Origin: CAZBZG01 sp964496245
GTDB lineage: Bacteria > Planctomycetota > SZUA-567
Direction of reading: 5' to 3'
DNA: 23,833 bases
Assembly (NCBI GenBank): GCA_964496245.1
Contig: CAZBZG010000032.1
Coordinates: forward strand, 1-23,833
In this document: positions 1 through 7,607 of the stretch, piece after piece
Layout: each line of letters starts with the position of its first letter
Numbering within the stretch: position 1 is the first letter of the stretch
The notes under the pieces: generated by a model
Databases searched by the model: none
What the model was told of the DNA's origin: nothing
Seen by the model: only the letters and a program-made list of their open reading frames with translations
Made by a program: the position numbers and the translations under genes

Positions 1-2436
1 ATCCGCGCCAACTGGGCGGGCCGGTTGCCCGAGAAGGACGGCGTGGTATGGGACAGTACGCAGACCGGGAAGCGACGGGGGGGCTGGCGGAACGAGTTCT
101 GCGCCTACCTGTGGCTGGGATCGGTGCAGCGGGGGCTGGCGTGGTTTGCGGCGAACGACCGGGGGTGGATCACCGAGAAGGTGCGCGGCAAGAAACCGCT
201 GCAGGAGATTCTCCGCAGCGGCGACCGGCTGACCTTGCGTGTCCACCTGGTGAACAAGCGGGTCACGATTGCGGAGGAGCACGCCTTGGTCTTCGGCCTG
301 CAGGCTTCGCCGACCAAGCCTATGCCCGAGGGCTGGCGCCGCAAGGCGCTGACCCTGCACGGCGTGGGCGTAGCGGTGGAGTGCTGGGGCGGCAGCCAGC
401 CCGCGGACAAGTACCCCTACAAAGAGACGTGGGAGATCGTCGACAAGATTATCGCCAGGCGCAAGGGCGAGATCACGGATGCCACCCTGCGTACCTGGCT
501 GCAGGAATTCGAGGACAAGCACAATCCCCCGCCCATGCGCGGCACTCATGATTGGAGCCATCGGACGGTCCGGTGCTTCGCCCGCGGCGGCTGGCATGCG
601 GACCGGCCCGTGCACGTCTATCACGAGGAGATTGCTTGCTCGGTCCTGGTGCCGGAATGGGAGGTCTTCCAGGACGAATGGACGCCCTACCACTACGATA
701 TCCGGAGATGGCCGGACGAGTCCATCATGCGCCGGGGGTTTCTCAGCTTCGCCAGGGTCAGAACCGATTTCCCGAAAAGCCGCCGCGAGTACGGGTTGTA
801 CTATGCAAACGAATGGTTCAAGCACGGCCTGGGCGCCTATTGGGACAACACCTATTTCACCACCAGCCACGACACCATCACGTCCGCAGCCTATCGCACC
901 GAAGACGGCAGCGTCCAGCCCGCGGTCACGCTCTGGGGACAGCGCGCGTACATGAAGCGCATGTGGCACCTCATGCAGCACTGGCGCCGTAACCAGGATC
1001 GTCCGCTGGAGTTTGTGGCGCACATGACGAATGCGAACATCCTGCCGTTCTTCACCTGGTGCACGGTCAACTACGACCTCGAGATGGGGCCGAGCGGGGC
1101 GCACAATGGCTACGGCAATCCGCACAAGCTCGTGCCCGCGGGGACGCCTTTTCCGCCGGACTTCATCCGGACCGAGAGCATGGGCCAGCAGGTGGGCAAC
1201 CACCCCTACCTGGTGGCCTCGCTCTTCCAGCCCACGGCTGGCGTCGCGTCCAAGTGCAAGGGACGGAAGATCTGGCCGGAGTGGGGCATGCGGATGGTGC
1301 ATGAGATCAATCGCGGCGGGCCGACGAGCAGGAGCGTGGTTCAGGCGCTCCTGGAGAAGTTCGTGTTCGGGTTCGGCTATGGCACGGATGCGGTGCGCGT
1401 GCACAACTACTGGGAGGAGAGCCCGGCCCTGCAGGTGACGCCCGATTCGGTCAAGTGGATTCTGCTGTCCAAGAACGGCGGCCAGGAGGCCCGGCTGATC
1501 CTGCAGAGCTGGGCCGAAAAGCCGGTGGAGGTGAGCATTGCGCCCGGCCCGGACGGGCTGCCGATCCGGGGCACATGCGCGGCATACGATGCTGTAAGCA
1601 GGGAGCCCTTCGTCCTGTCCAAGGACAAGCCGCTCAGCCTGAAGCTCGAGGGGCCGTACGGCAGCCGCATCCTGTGCTTTGACGCGAGGGGGCCGGGCGA
1701 TACCACGGTCCTGCTGCAGGACGACTTCGAGGATGGGCTGGATCTTGGGTGGACCTATGTTTCCAGCTTTCTGAAGGTGGTGCAAGAGGGGGCCGGTGCA
1801 AACCGCGTGCTGCGTGTCGGCGACAACAGAGCGCCGTGGCGGGGCCCCACGCGACTGGAGGCATGGCCGCGCAAAGGCCTGGAGGCCTTTCAAGATCCGG
1901 ACCCGCTACCGGATGCCCTGGAGATTCAGGAAGGAGGCGCGGCAGACCATCCCTGGCGGGATTACCGTCTGGCCTTCCGATTCAAGGTCCATGCATTCCG
2001 CGAAGCGAGCAAGCGACCGGTGGACCTCTTCCGCATCTGGATGATGAGTCCGCCCCCGCAGAGGAGCAAGCACGGTCTTTCGCATACGCGCCTGTCGCAC
2101 GGCCGCACGTTCGAGATCGGGGTGAGCGAGGATGCCGCGACCTGGACGGTTCGCGCCGAGGTTCGTCCGGAGGGGACCAAACGTGCGCAGGATCAGTTCC
2201 ACGGCATCCGGACGAATCGAATTGCCATTGAGGACAAGCAGGCCTGGCACCGGATTGTTGTCACCTCCCGCGGGTCCGCGAGCACGGTGCGGATCGACGG
2301 CGAGCTCGTGTTCGCGGGCCGATCAAACGCCTGCCAAGCCGGCGGCTTCGGCATCCGATTTCCCGACAAGGTGGGGGACGCGTTCTCCGGGTTGCTGCTC
2401 GACGACGTGAAGGTGGCGCGGCTGGCGGGGGAGTGA
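1..2436 (+). CDS. GH123-like (DUF6067-type) glycoside hydrolase, 5'-truncated by window edge
   Basis: The frame is open from base 1 to a TGA at 2434-2436, giving 811 visible residues with no start inside the window. The segment NEFCAYLWLGSVQRGLAWFA (residues about 32-51) and the aromatic/acidic stretch YYANEWFKHGLGAYWDNTYF (about 267-286) resemble the GH123 N-terminal/DUF6067 family, which is common in PVC bacteria and thought to act on amino-sugar glycans. From about residue 571 (DDFEDGLDLGW) to the end there is a beta-sandwich-like module of the LamG/3-keto-disaccharide-hydrolase type, with an RIDGELVF strand and a closing DDVKVARL strand, probably glycan binding. Any signal peptide lies outside the window. 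The substrate is unknown; the family assignment rests on motif memory and is moderately sure. Confidence 0.6.
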   Translation: MRANWAGRLPEKDGVVWDSTQTGKRRGGWRNEFCAYLWLGSVQRGLAWFAANDRGWITEKVRGKKPLQEILRSGDRLTLRVHLVNKRVTIAEEHALVFGLQASPTKPMPEGWRRKALTLHGVGVAVECWGGSQPADKYPYKETWEIVDKIIARRKGEITDATLRTWLQEFEDKHNPPPMRGTHDWSHRTVRCFARGGWHADRPVHVYHEEIACSVLVPEWEVFQDEWTPYHYDIRRWPDESIMRRGFLSFARVRTDFPKSRREYGLYYANEWFKHGLGAYWDNTYFTTSHDTITSAAYRTEDGSVQPAVTLWGQRAYMKRMWHLMQHWRRNQDRPLEFVAHMTNANILPFFTWCTVNYDLEMGPSGAHNGYGNPHKLVPAGTPFPPDFIRTESMGQQVGNHPYLVASLFQPTAGVASKCKGRKIWPEWGMRMVHEINRGGPTSRSVVQALLEKFVFGFGYGTDAVRVHNYWEESPALQVTPDSVKWILLSKNGGQEARLILQSWAEKPVEVSIAPGPDGLPIRGTCAAYDAVSREPFVLSKDKPLSLKLEGPYGSRILCFDARGPGDTTVLLQDDFEDGLDLGWTYVSSFLKVVQEGAGANRVLRVGDNRAPWRGPTRLEAWPRKGLEAFQDPDPLPDALEIQEGGAADHPWRDYRLAFRFKVHAFREASKRPVDLFRIWMMSPPPQRSKHGLSHTRLSHGRTFEIGVSEDAATWTVRAEVRPEGTKRAQDQFHGIRTNRIAIEDKQAWHRIVVTSRGSASTVRIDGELVFAGRSNACQAGGFGIRFPDKVGDAFSGLLLDDVKVARLAGE

Positions 2437-2492
2437 TGCGGGATGAGAAAGGGCGCGCAGGCTTCCGTTGCGTGCGATGCGCGGAGTTGGAG

Positions 2493-2521
2493 TTGCGCGC
2501 GCCCGTGTCCTGGTGTACACT
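2493..2521 (+). promoter_or_regulatory. Candidate sigma70-type promoter for the Gfo/Idh/MocA gene
   Basis: TTGCGC (2493-2498), a 17-base spacer and TACACT (2516-2521). It lies in the 166-base gap after the GH123-like gene and about 80 bases ahead of the start at 2603. The -10 hexamer is the same as that of the promoter at 4139-4167. Confidence 0.4.
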
Positions 2522-2602
2522 GGGAGGGGTGCGTATGGACGATCGCGAATTCGGTCGCTGAGAAGAGGTCATGGAATTGGTCCGCAAGACGAGGAAATCA
2601 AG

Positions 2603-3931
2603 ATGAGCGAGAGCTTGCAGAAGAAGCGCTGTGCGGTCGTGGGCGTGGGCAACCGGGCGCATAGCTGGCTGGACGGCATCGTGGAGCGGCACGGCGATCG
2701 CTGCGAACTGGTGGGACTCTGCGACCGGCAGACGGCGCGTTGCGAAGACGTGAATGCAGCCTACAAGACAGACGCCCGCGTCTTCGACGATTACGAACGC
2801 ATGTTGCGCGAAGCGAAACCCGATCTCGTGGTCGTGACGTCCCCCGAACGCTTCCACCGGGAGCACATTGTCAAGGCCCTCGATGCCGGGTGCGATGTGG
2901 CGACCGAGAAGCCGCTGTGCACTACCCTGGCGGATGCCAAAGCGATCCTCGAGGCGGAGCAGCGCAACCAGCGCACCATCCTCATGGCCTTCAACTACCG
3001 CCACATCCCGCTCTGTGCCAAGATCAAGGAACTGGTGCAGGACGGCGCCATCGGCAGGCCTGTTTCCATGGATCTCACGTGGTACCTCGACTACCACGGG
3101 CACGGCGCATCTTACTTCCGCCGCTGGCACCGCCTGATGGCCGAGTCGGGCGGCTTGCTCATCACCAAGGCGTCCCACCACTTCGATCTCGCCAACTGGT
3201 GGATGGGAGACGTGCCCCGGACCGTGTTCGCCACGGGCGGCCGCAATTTCTTCGGTCCGGGGAACAATTCCTACCAGGGGGAACGCTGCAGCACATGTCC
3301 GCATGGAGAAACGTGCAGGTGGTATACCGACGTGTGCGTCACTGACCGCACCGAAGAACTCAGCCGGGAACTCGGCTATCGCGTCAAAGGGGTGCGCGAC
3401 TACGTGCGCGATTTCTGTCCCTTTGGCGACGATGTGGATATCTACGATACCATGTCGGTGGTCGTGCGTTACAAGAACGGCGGCCAGCTGCTTTATTCCC
3501 TGAACGCCAGCGTTCCTTACGAAGGGTGGAACCTGGCCATCAACGGGACGGCCGGACGGCTGGAGAGCGGCATCACGGACAACAAGCCCAGCCCCGGCTG
3601 GCAGGACAAGCACCAGATTGTCGGTCCGGAGGGACAGACCCTGAAGGGCGCGGGGTACCGCGTCACGGACTGGCCGGCTGCGTACAGCATCCACATCATG
3701 CCCCATGAGGGGGACAACCGGTACGTGCGTCTGCCCAACATCGCCGAGGGGCACGGCGGCGGCGATGACCGGATCTTCGATGCTGCCCTGGCGGACATGC
3801 TTCCGGAAGAGGATGCGCTGGACATCTACGCCTCTGCCATCCAGGGCTACTGGAGCACGGCTGTGGGCGCTTCGGCGAACGAATCCATTGCCACAGGGAA
3901 ACCGGTATCCATCGATCCGGTGGGGCTGTAG
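2603..3931 (+). CDS. Gfo/Idh/MocA family NAD(P)-dependent oxidoreductase with Cys-rich insert
   Basis: This is a 442-residue cytosolic sugar oxidoreductase. The ATG at 2603 is chosen because GAGGAAA (2591-2597) sits just upstream and the Rossmann strand follows at once; the upstream in-frame codons are low-complexity Arg-rich. The dinucleotide-binding motif is VVGVGNRA (12-19), the catalytic EKP motif is at 102-104, and the second conserved block is LLITKASHHFDLANWW (185-200). An insert at about 225-275 carries Cys229, 232, 238, 245 and 272 (C-x2-C-x5-C-x6-C-x26-C), which could bind zinc or an Fe-S cluster. Such inserts occur in some members of this superfamily, but the role is not known to me. 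It probably oxidises or epimerises a sugar released by neighbouring hydrolases; the exact substrate cannot be read from sequence. Confidence 0.88.
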   Translation: MSESLQKKRCAVVGVGNRAHSWLDGIVERHGDRCELVGLCDRQTARCEDVNAAYKTDARVFDDYERMLREAKPDLVVVTSPERFHREHIVKALDAGCDVATEKPLCTTLADAKAILEAEQRNQRTILMAFNYRHIPLCAKIKELVQDGAIGRPVSMDLTWYLDYHGHGASYFRRWHRLMAESGGLLITKASHHFDLANWWMGDVPRTVFATGGRNFFGPGNNSYQGERCSTCPHGETCRWYTDVCVTDRTEELSRELGYRVKGVRDYVRDFCPFGDDVDIYDTMSVVVRYKNGGQLLYSLNASVPYEGWNLAINGTAGRLESGITDNKPSPGWQDKHQIVGPEGQTLKGAGYRVTDWPAAYSIHIMPHEGDNRYVRLPNIAEGHGGGDDRIFDAALADMLPEEDALDIYASAIQGYWSTAVGASANESIATGKPVSIDPVGL

Positions 3932-4138
3932 GTGCGCCGCCCCCGTCTCCCTTGTGCGGCTCGTCGCCGATGCTGCCGTCAATCGCATTGGGATGGGCCA
4001 CGTTGCCCCTGGCCCCCTCGCCGCGCGTGAAGCATCGGATTCCGCCATCCAGGTCTGTTTGCAGATTGCGATTGCGGCCGGCGCGGCCCGGTTGCAGCTC
4101 CGATGTCGCTTTGCAGCGCTGAGCGCTGCGGATGCGCA
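3932..4138. other. Intergenic stretch without a supported gene
   Basis: About 300 bases separate the oxidoreductase stop from the next start at 4231. The last 90 bases hold the promoter at 4139-4167. In the rest I see no coding sequence with an RBS on either strand and no clear U-tracted hairpin. Confidence 0.5.
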
Positions 4139-4178
4139 TTGACAGCGGTTTGCGATCCTCGTACACTAAATTGTACAC
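4139..4178 (+). promoter_or_regulatory. Strong sigma70-type promoter with direct repeats over the -10
   Basis: Consensus TTGACA (4139-4144), a 17-base spacer and TACACT (4162-4167). The hexamer GTACAC occurs at 4161-4166 and again at 4173-4178, a direct repeat with a 12-base period spanning the -10 and the expected transcription start. That placement would suit a repressor site. The gene start is at 4231, so the leader is about 55 bases. Confidence 0.6.
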
Positions 4179-4230
4179 CTACAATAATGGGATAGGTGCG
4201 TTGTGGTTGGTTGGGTTGTGCGGGAGGGAT

Positions 4231-6114
4231 ATGACAATGAGAGAACGCAAGCGGGGTTTTCTGATCGCTGTTTTGGCGTTGGTGGGGGTCATCTCTCTGC
4301 CGGGTCTGGCCGGCTTTGCGCCGGTCGCACGTGGCGGAGACGGCGCAAAGCGGCCGCAGCGGATCTTTTACTATCGGTTCAACGAGAACGGCGGATGGCG
4401 GACGTTCGACCTGACGCGGCCCCGGCTGCACGCCGAACTCTTCCACGTGCAGTGGACCGAAGACGAGCAGCGGCGCGTGGTGGCCCGTTTCGACGGGGAG
4501 AAGAGCTGGGCGAGTCTGCCCGCATCGGACGCGTTCGAAATCGAGCAGGTCGCCTTTGCCGCCTGGATCAAGCCGGAAGCCTTTGTGGAGGGCGCTGCGC
4601 TCTTCTCCACCCGCGGCGAGAAGGACGGCTTTGCGATCGGCTTGAACGGGGAGGGGGCCGTATTCTTCTCGCCCGACCGGGATACCATGCACACGTCCGA
4701 TCGCCCCGTGGCGCTCAACGAGTGGAGCCTGGTTCTGGTGGTCTACAACGAGAAGAAGGTGCGCTTTTACATCAATGGCGAGCCGGCGGGGCAGAAGGTC
4801 TGCGCCGAAGAGATCCCCTTTCACAACAACAGTGGTGCCATCGGGGTGCTCCCCATTCACAAAGGGCATGATCCGGCGACGCCGCGGTACAAAGGCTGTC
4901 TGTCGACCATGCGGATGCTCGGCCAGAGCGTTTCGGAGCGCGCTGCAGCGGCCCTATACAAGATGTCGCGCGACGTGTCGCCCCCCAAGGTTCTGTTGGT
5001 GCCCTTTCACGGCGGGGTCGGAAGCGACTATCCCGCCGACGTGATCGAAGAGGCCTGCAAGAAGGCCGACGAGGAGGGCTTCGACATGCTCGTTCTGGAT
5101 GTGGACAGCCCCGGGGGGAGGGGCGACCACATGACGCGCATGGCGGATGCATTGCTAGAGATAGAGGGCGTGCAGACGGTCGCTTACGTCAGCGGCAGGC
5201 GTCTCATCAATGTCACCAATGAGAAGGAAGAAGAGCAGCTGACGAATGCCGCGCTCTCGGCGGGCGCGCTCACCAGCCTCTGCGCGCAACGGATCATCAT
5301 GAAATCGGATACGCAGATCGGCGCGGCCACGGGCATCAATTCGGGCACGGGCAAGAAGATCCTCGCCAAGTTTATGGCGGCCATGCGTTCACGATGCCGC
5401 GCCAATGCGATCAAGGCCGGACACTCACCGGAGGTCGTCGAGGCCATGATGGAAGAGGCGCAGGGCCTTTCGGCGGCGCGCCTCTACGGAAACCCACGCT
5501 TCGGCACGGAAAAGCAACTCGATCGGCTCAAGAAGGAACATCCCGATGTGTTCGAGTATGTGGAGGTTCTGGCCGCTCCATCCCAGATCCTCGGCTTGAC
5601 CGGAAAGCGGAGCCGGCGCGTGGGGATCGCCTTTGCGACGGCCAGCACGTTCGAGAAAGCCTTGAAGCGGCTGGGCATGGAAGACGCGGAGGTGGTCTCC
5701 TTCGTTCCGCAGGCTGAGAAACTCCTCGCGGAATTCGAGGCCGAACAGGAGGAGGTGAAGGAGCTGCAGGATACCCTGCAGACACTCAACGGGCTTCTAC
5801 AGGAGGTGGAACGGTCGCGGCCCGATAAGCACCCCAACAAGTACGAGCTCAACCAGCGGACGGGAAAGATCGGGAACCGTCGCGCGTGGCGCAATCAGTG
5901 CAAGAAGTGCTACAAGGCGGCCAAGGATGCGCACGAGGCTTTGGAATCGATCACCGAGTTCAACGAGAAGCATCCGGAGCTGAAGATCGACGAGCATTTG
6001 CGCAAACGAAATAGCAGCATCGCCAAGATCGACCAGCTCAAGGACAACCTGGGCAAGTTGATGCGTTGGCTGAAGAAGGTCTCCAAGAGCGAGACCTTCC
6101 AGCGATTCAGCTAA
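4231..6114 (+). CDS. Secreted LamG + ClpP/NfeD-like serine protease fusion
   Basis: A 627-residue protein. The start at 4231 follows GGGAGG (4222-4227); another ATG lies two codons later. Residues 1-30 are a signal peptide (basic MRERKRG, then a hydrophobic run). Residues about 45-245 form a LamG/concanavalin-like lectin fold. Residues about 252-480 match the ClpP/crotonase-like membrane-protease fold of the NfeD group: SPGG at 293-296, the presumed nucleophile Ser343 in ALSAGA, and a candidate lysine partner at Lys375/376 in GTGKKIL. Residues about 490-627 are highly charged and helical, probably coiled coil, with no obvious NfeD beta-barrel or membrane segments. It likely cleaves envelope or extracytoplasmic proteins; the ligand of the LamG part is unknown. 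Confidence 0.75.
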   Translation: MTMRERKRGFLIAVLALVGVISLPGLAGFAPVARGGDGAKRPQRIFYYRFNENGGWRTFDLTRPRLHAELFHVQWTEDEQRRVVARFDGEKSWASLPASDAFEIEQVAFAAWIKPEAFVEGAALFSTRGEKDGFAIGLNGEGAVFFSPDRDTMHTSDRPVALNEWSLVLVVYNEKKVRFYINGEPAGQKVCAEEIPFHNNSGAIGVLPIHKGHDPATPRYKGCLSTMRMLGQSVSERAAAALYKMSRDVSPPKVLLVPFHGGVGSDYPADVIEEACKKADEEGFDMLVLDVDSPGGRGDHMTRMADALLEIEGVQTVAYVSGRRLINVTNEKEEEQLTNAALSAGALTSLCAQRIIMKSDTQIGAATGINSGTGKKILAKFMAAMRSRCRANAIKAGHSPEVVEAMMEEAQGLSAARLYGNPRFGTEKQLDRLKKEHPDVFEYVEVLAAPSQILGLTGKRSRRVGIAFATASTFEKALKRLGMEDAEVVSFVPQAEKLLAEFEAEQEEVKELQDTLQTLNGLLQEVERSRPDKHPNKYELNQRTGKIGNRRAWRNQCKKCYKAAKDAHEALESITEFNEKHPELKIDEHLRKRNSSIAKIDQLKDNLGKLMRWLKKVSKSETFQRFS

Positions 6115-6197
6115 CGATCACTGATTCCGCATGTGCTTTGGACTCTGCCGCCGAAAAGCTCGACGAGGGGGCGTCTCCTAACCAATCAAGCCAAGGT

Positions 6198-6226
6198 TTG
6201 CCCGGCCGGTGCGTGTGCCCTATGAT
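6198..6226 (+). promoter_or_regulatory. Candidate sigma70-type promoter for the truncated flavoprotein
   Basis: TTGCCC (6198-6203), a 17-base spacer and TATGAT (6221-6226), placed 40 bases ahead of the ATG at 6267. Confidence 0.5.
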
Positions 6227-6266
6227 CGGAGCCCTCTCGGGTTTGTGCCGGGACGTGGAGGGCGAC

Positions 6267-6644
6267 ATGGCGAACCGGGCACACAGCAAGCTCTCCGGCG
6301 CGATCGAAGAACCCGCGCGGAGAACGCCTGTACGGGGCGCGTGCGACGTGCTGGTGGTGGGAGGTGGAATCGCGGGTGTGGCCGCAAGTGTGGCTGCGGC
6401 CCGGCAGGGTGCGGACGTGGTGCTTGTGGAGAAGGCTTGCGCGCTCGCCTGGCTGGCCACGCTCGGACATGTCATCGGCTGGCTGCCGCTCTGCGACGGG
6501 CGCGGGCGGCAGGTCATCGCCGGCCTGACCGAAGAACTGCTCAAGCTTTCGGTCGCCGATCTCGGGCAGGACAACGAATCCGCGCGTTTCCGCGGAATCC
6601 CGGCCTGCTGGCAGCCGGGCGGCGATCTGCAATCCCTCTTCGCT
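6267..6644 (+). CDS. FAD-dependent oxidoreductase (FAD_oxidored family), N-terminus only, interrupted by assembly gap
   Basis: 126 residues are visible from the ATG at 6267, preceded by GGAGGG (6257-6262). VLVVGGGIAGVAA (28-40) is the Rossmann FAD-binding motif, with the ribose-binding Glu55. The following segment GRGRQVIAGLTEELLKLSV is typical of the large FAD_oxidored (PF12831-type) flavoproteins. These normally exceed 400 residues, so most of the protein is missing. The family usually has a Gly-Gly where this protein has LAWLATLGHV. The frame can be read through the ten Ns to a TAG at 6756-6758, but the post-gap residues are not recognisable as this family. The break is therefore best regarded as an assembly gap of unknown length. 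Confidence 0.75.
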
Positions 6645-6654
6645 NNNNNNNNNN
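6645..6654. other. Assembly gap (10 N)
   Basis: Ten consecutive N between two contigs. The count is a typical placeholder, so the true distance, and possibly the adjacency itself, is not established. Confidence 0.95.
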
Positions 6655-6794
6655 GCCATCTTGTCGCCCTCGTCTTCGCTCCAGAAGTCCAGGAGCGCCT
6701 CAAGGCTGAAGGCGCCCTTCTCGACCCGGACCTCGTCAAGGCCCTCCCGGTCGAGTAGCGCTCCAGACGTCCAGGCGAATCCCAACTCGCAACG
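6655..6794. other. Unassigned segment after the gap
   Basis: Both strands can be read. The + frame gives a 33-residue tail ending in LVKALPVE and a stop at 6758. The - strand, directly downstream of the metallo-beta-lactamase gene, opens a frame into the gap containing the acidic EALLDFWSEDEGDKM. The - strand reading could be the start of a further gene of the minus-strand operon. I recognise neither. Confidence 0.3.
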
Positions 6795-7565
6795 TCACGC
6801 CTCGACATCGATCTCCAGCCCGTCGTACGCCACGTCGATGCCGTCCGGCAAATCGGCTTCCAGCTTGGCGTGCACGATGTCGTGGTTCATGTGCGTGAGA
6901 AAGGTCTGCGGCGCGCCGATGCGCCGCGCCTCCTCCACGGCGCGGTCCACGTGGAAGTGGGTCGAATGCGGCCGGAAGCGGACCGCGTCCACCACGAGCG
7001 TGCGCAGGCCTTCCAGCAGCGGCCGGGAGGCGTCCGGGATCTCGGAGACGTCGGGGATGTAGGCGAGGTCGCCCACGCGAAAGCCAAAGGCGTTGACGAT
7101 GCCGTGGAGCACCGGGATGGGCGTGAAGGTCACGCCCCGGACCGTGAAGGGGGCGTCGGCCACGTGCAGATCCATCTTCGGAAGCCCCCCGCCCAGCTGT
7201 TTGGCCTCCCACACGTAGGCGTAGTGCTGGCGGACCCAGTCGAGCGTGTCCGCATTGCCGTACACGGGCATGGCCCGGTCCGTGCGGAGCGTGAAGGGCC
7301 GGATGTCGTCCAGGCCGTGCACGTGGTCGGCGTGATTGTGCGTGAGCAGAACGGCATCCAGGCGCATGACCTGTTCGCGCAACATCTGGAGGCGGAACTC
7401 GGGCGTGGTATCGATCACCACGGTCCCCTCAGGCCATTGGATGAGTGCGCTCGCGCGGTACCGCTGGTCGCGGGGGTCGTCCGATTGGCAGGCCTCGCAG
7501 GTGCAGGCCACCATGGGCACGCCCACAGACGTACCGCTTCCGAGAATCACGAACCGCAATTGCAT
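6795..7565 (-). CDS. MBL-fold metallohydrolase, PhnP-like phosphodiesterase family
   Basis: 256 residues from the ATG at 7563-7565; codons upstream of it are not conserved in the family. GSGTSVGVP (9-17) followed by a CxCxxC cluster (21-26) and DPRDQRYRAS (30-39) is the hallmark N-terminus of the PhnP/phosphoribosyl cyclic phosphodiesterase branch. The metal-binding motif THNHADH is at 75-81 and the C-terminal LTHMNHDIVHAKLE supplies a further metal-binding histidine region. The family hydrolyses cyclic phosphate or phosphodiester bonds in the cytosol. There is no phn operon here, so a general housekeeping role is more likely than phosphonate use. It lies 42 bases after the epimerase gene and is probably the last or next-to-last gene of that transcript. 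Confidence 0.85.
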   Translation of the reverse strand: MQLRFVILGSGTSVGVPMVACTCEACQSDDPRDQRYRASALIQWPEGTVVIDTTPEFRLQMLREQVMRLDAVLLTHNHADHVHGLDDIRPFTLRTDRAMPVYGNADTLDWVRQHYAYVWEAKQLGGGLPKMDLHVADAPFTVRGVTFTPIPVLHGIVNAFGFRVGDLAYIPDVSEIPDASRPLLEGLRTLVVDAVRFRPHSTHFHVDRAVEEARRIGAPQTFLTHMNHDIVHAKLEADLPDGIDVAYDGLEIDVEA

Positions 7566-7607
7566 GGACGGCGTCTTTCCGTGGGGCAGGAGACCTGTCA
7601 AAGAAGG

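Noticed and set aside
2261..4048. Long open frame on the minus strand opposite the GH123-like and oxidoreductase genes
   Set aside because: It mirrors well-supported plus-strand genes, has no RBS and an unpatterned His/Arg/Ala-rich composition. It arises from the GC-rich codon bias.
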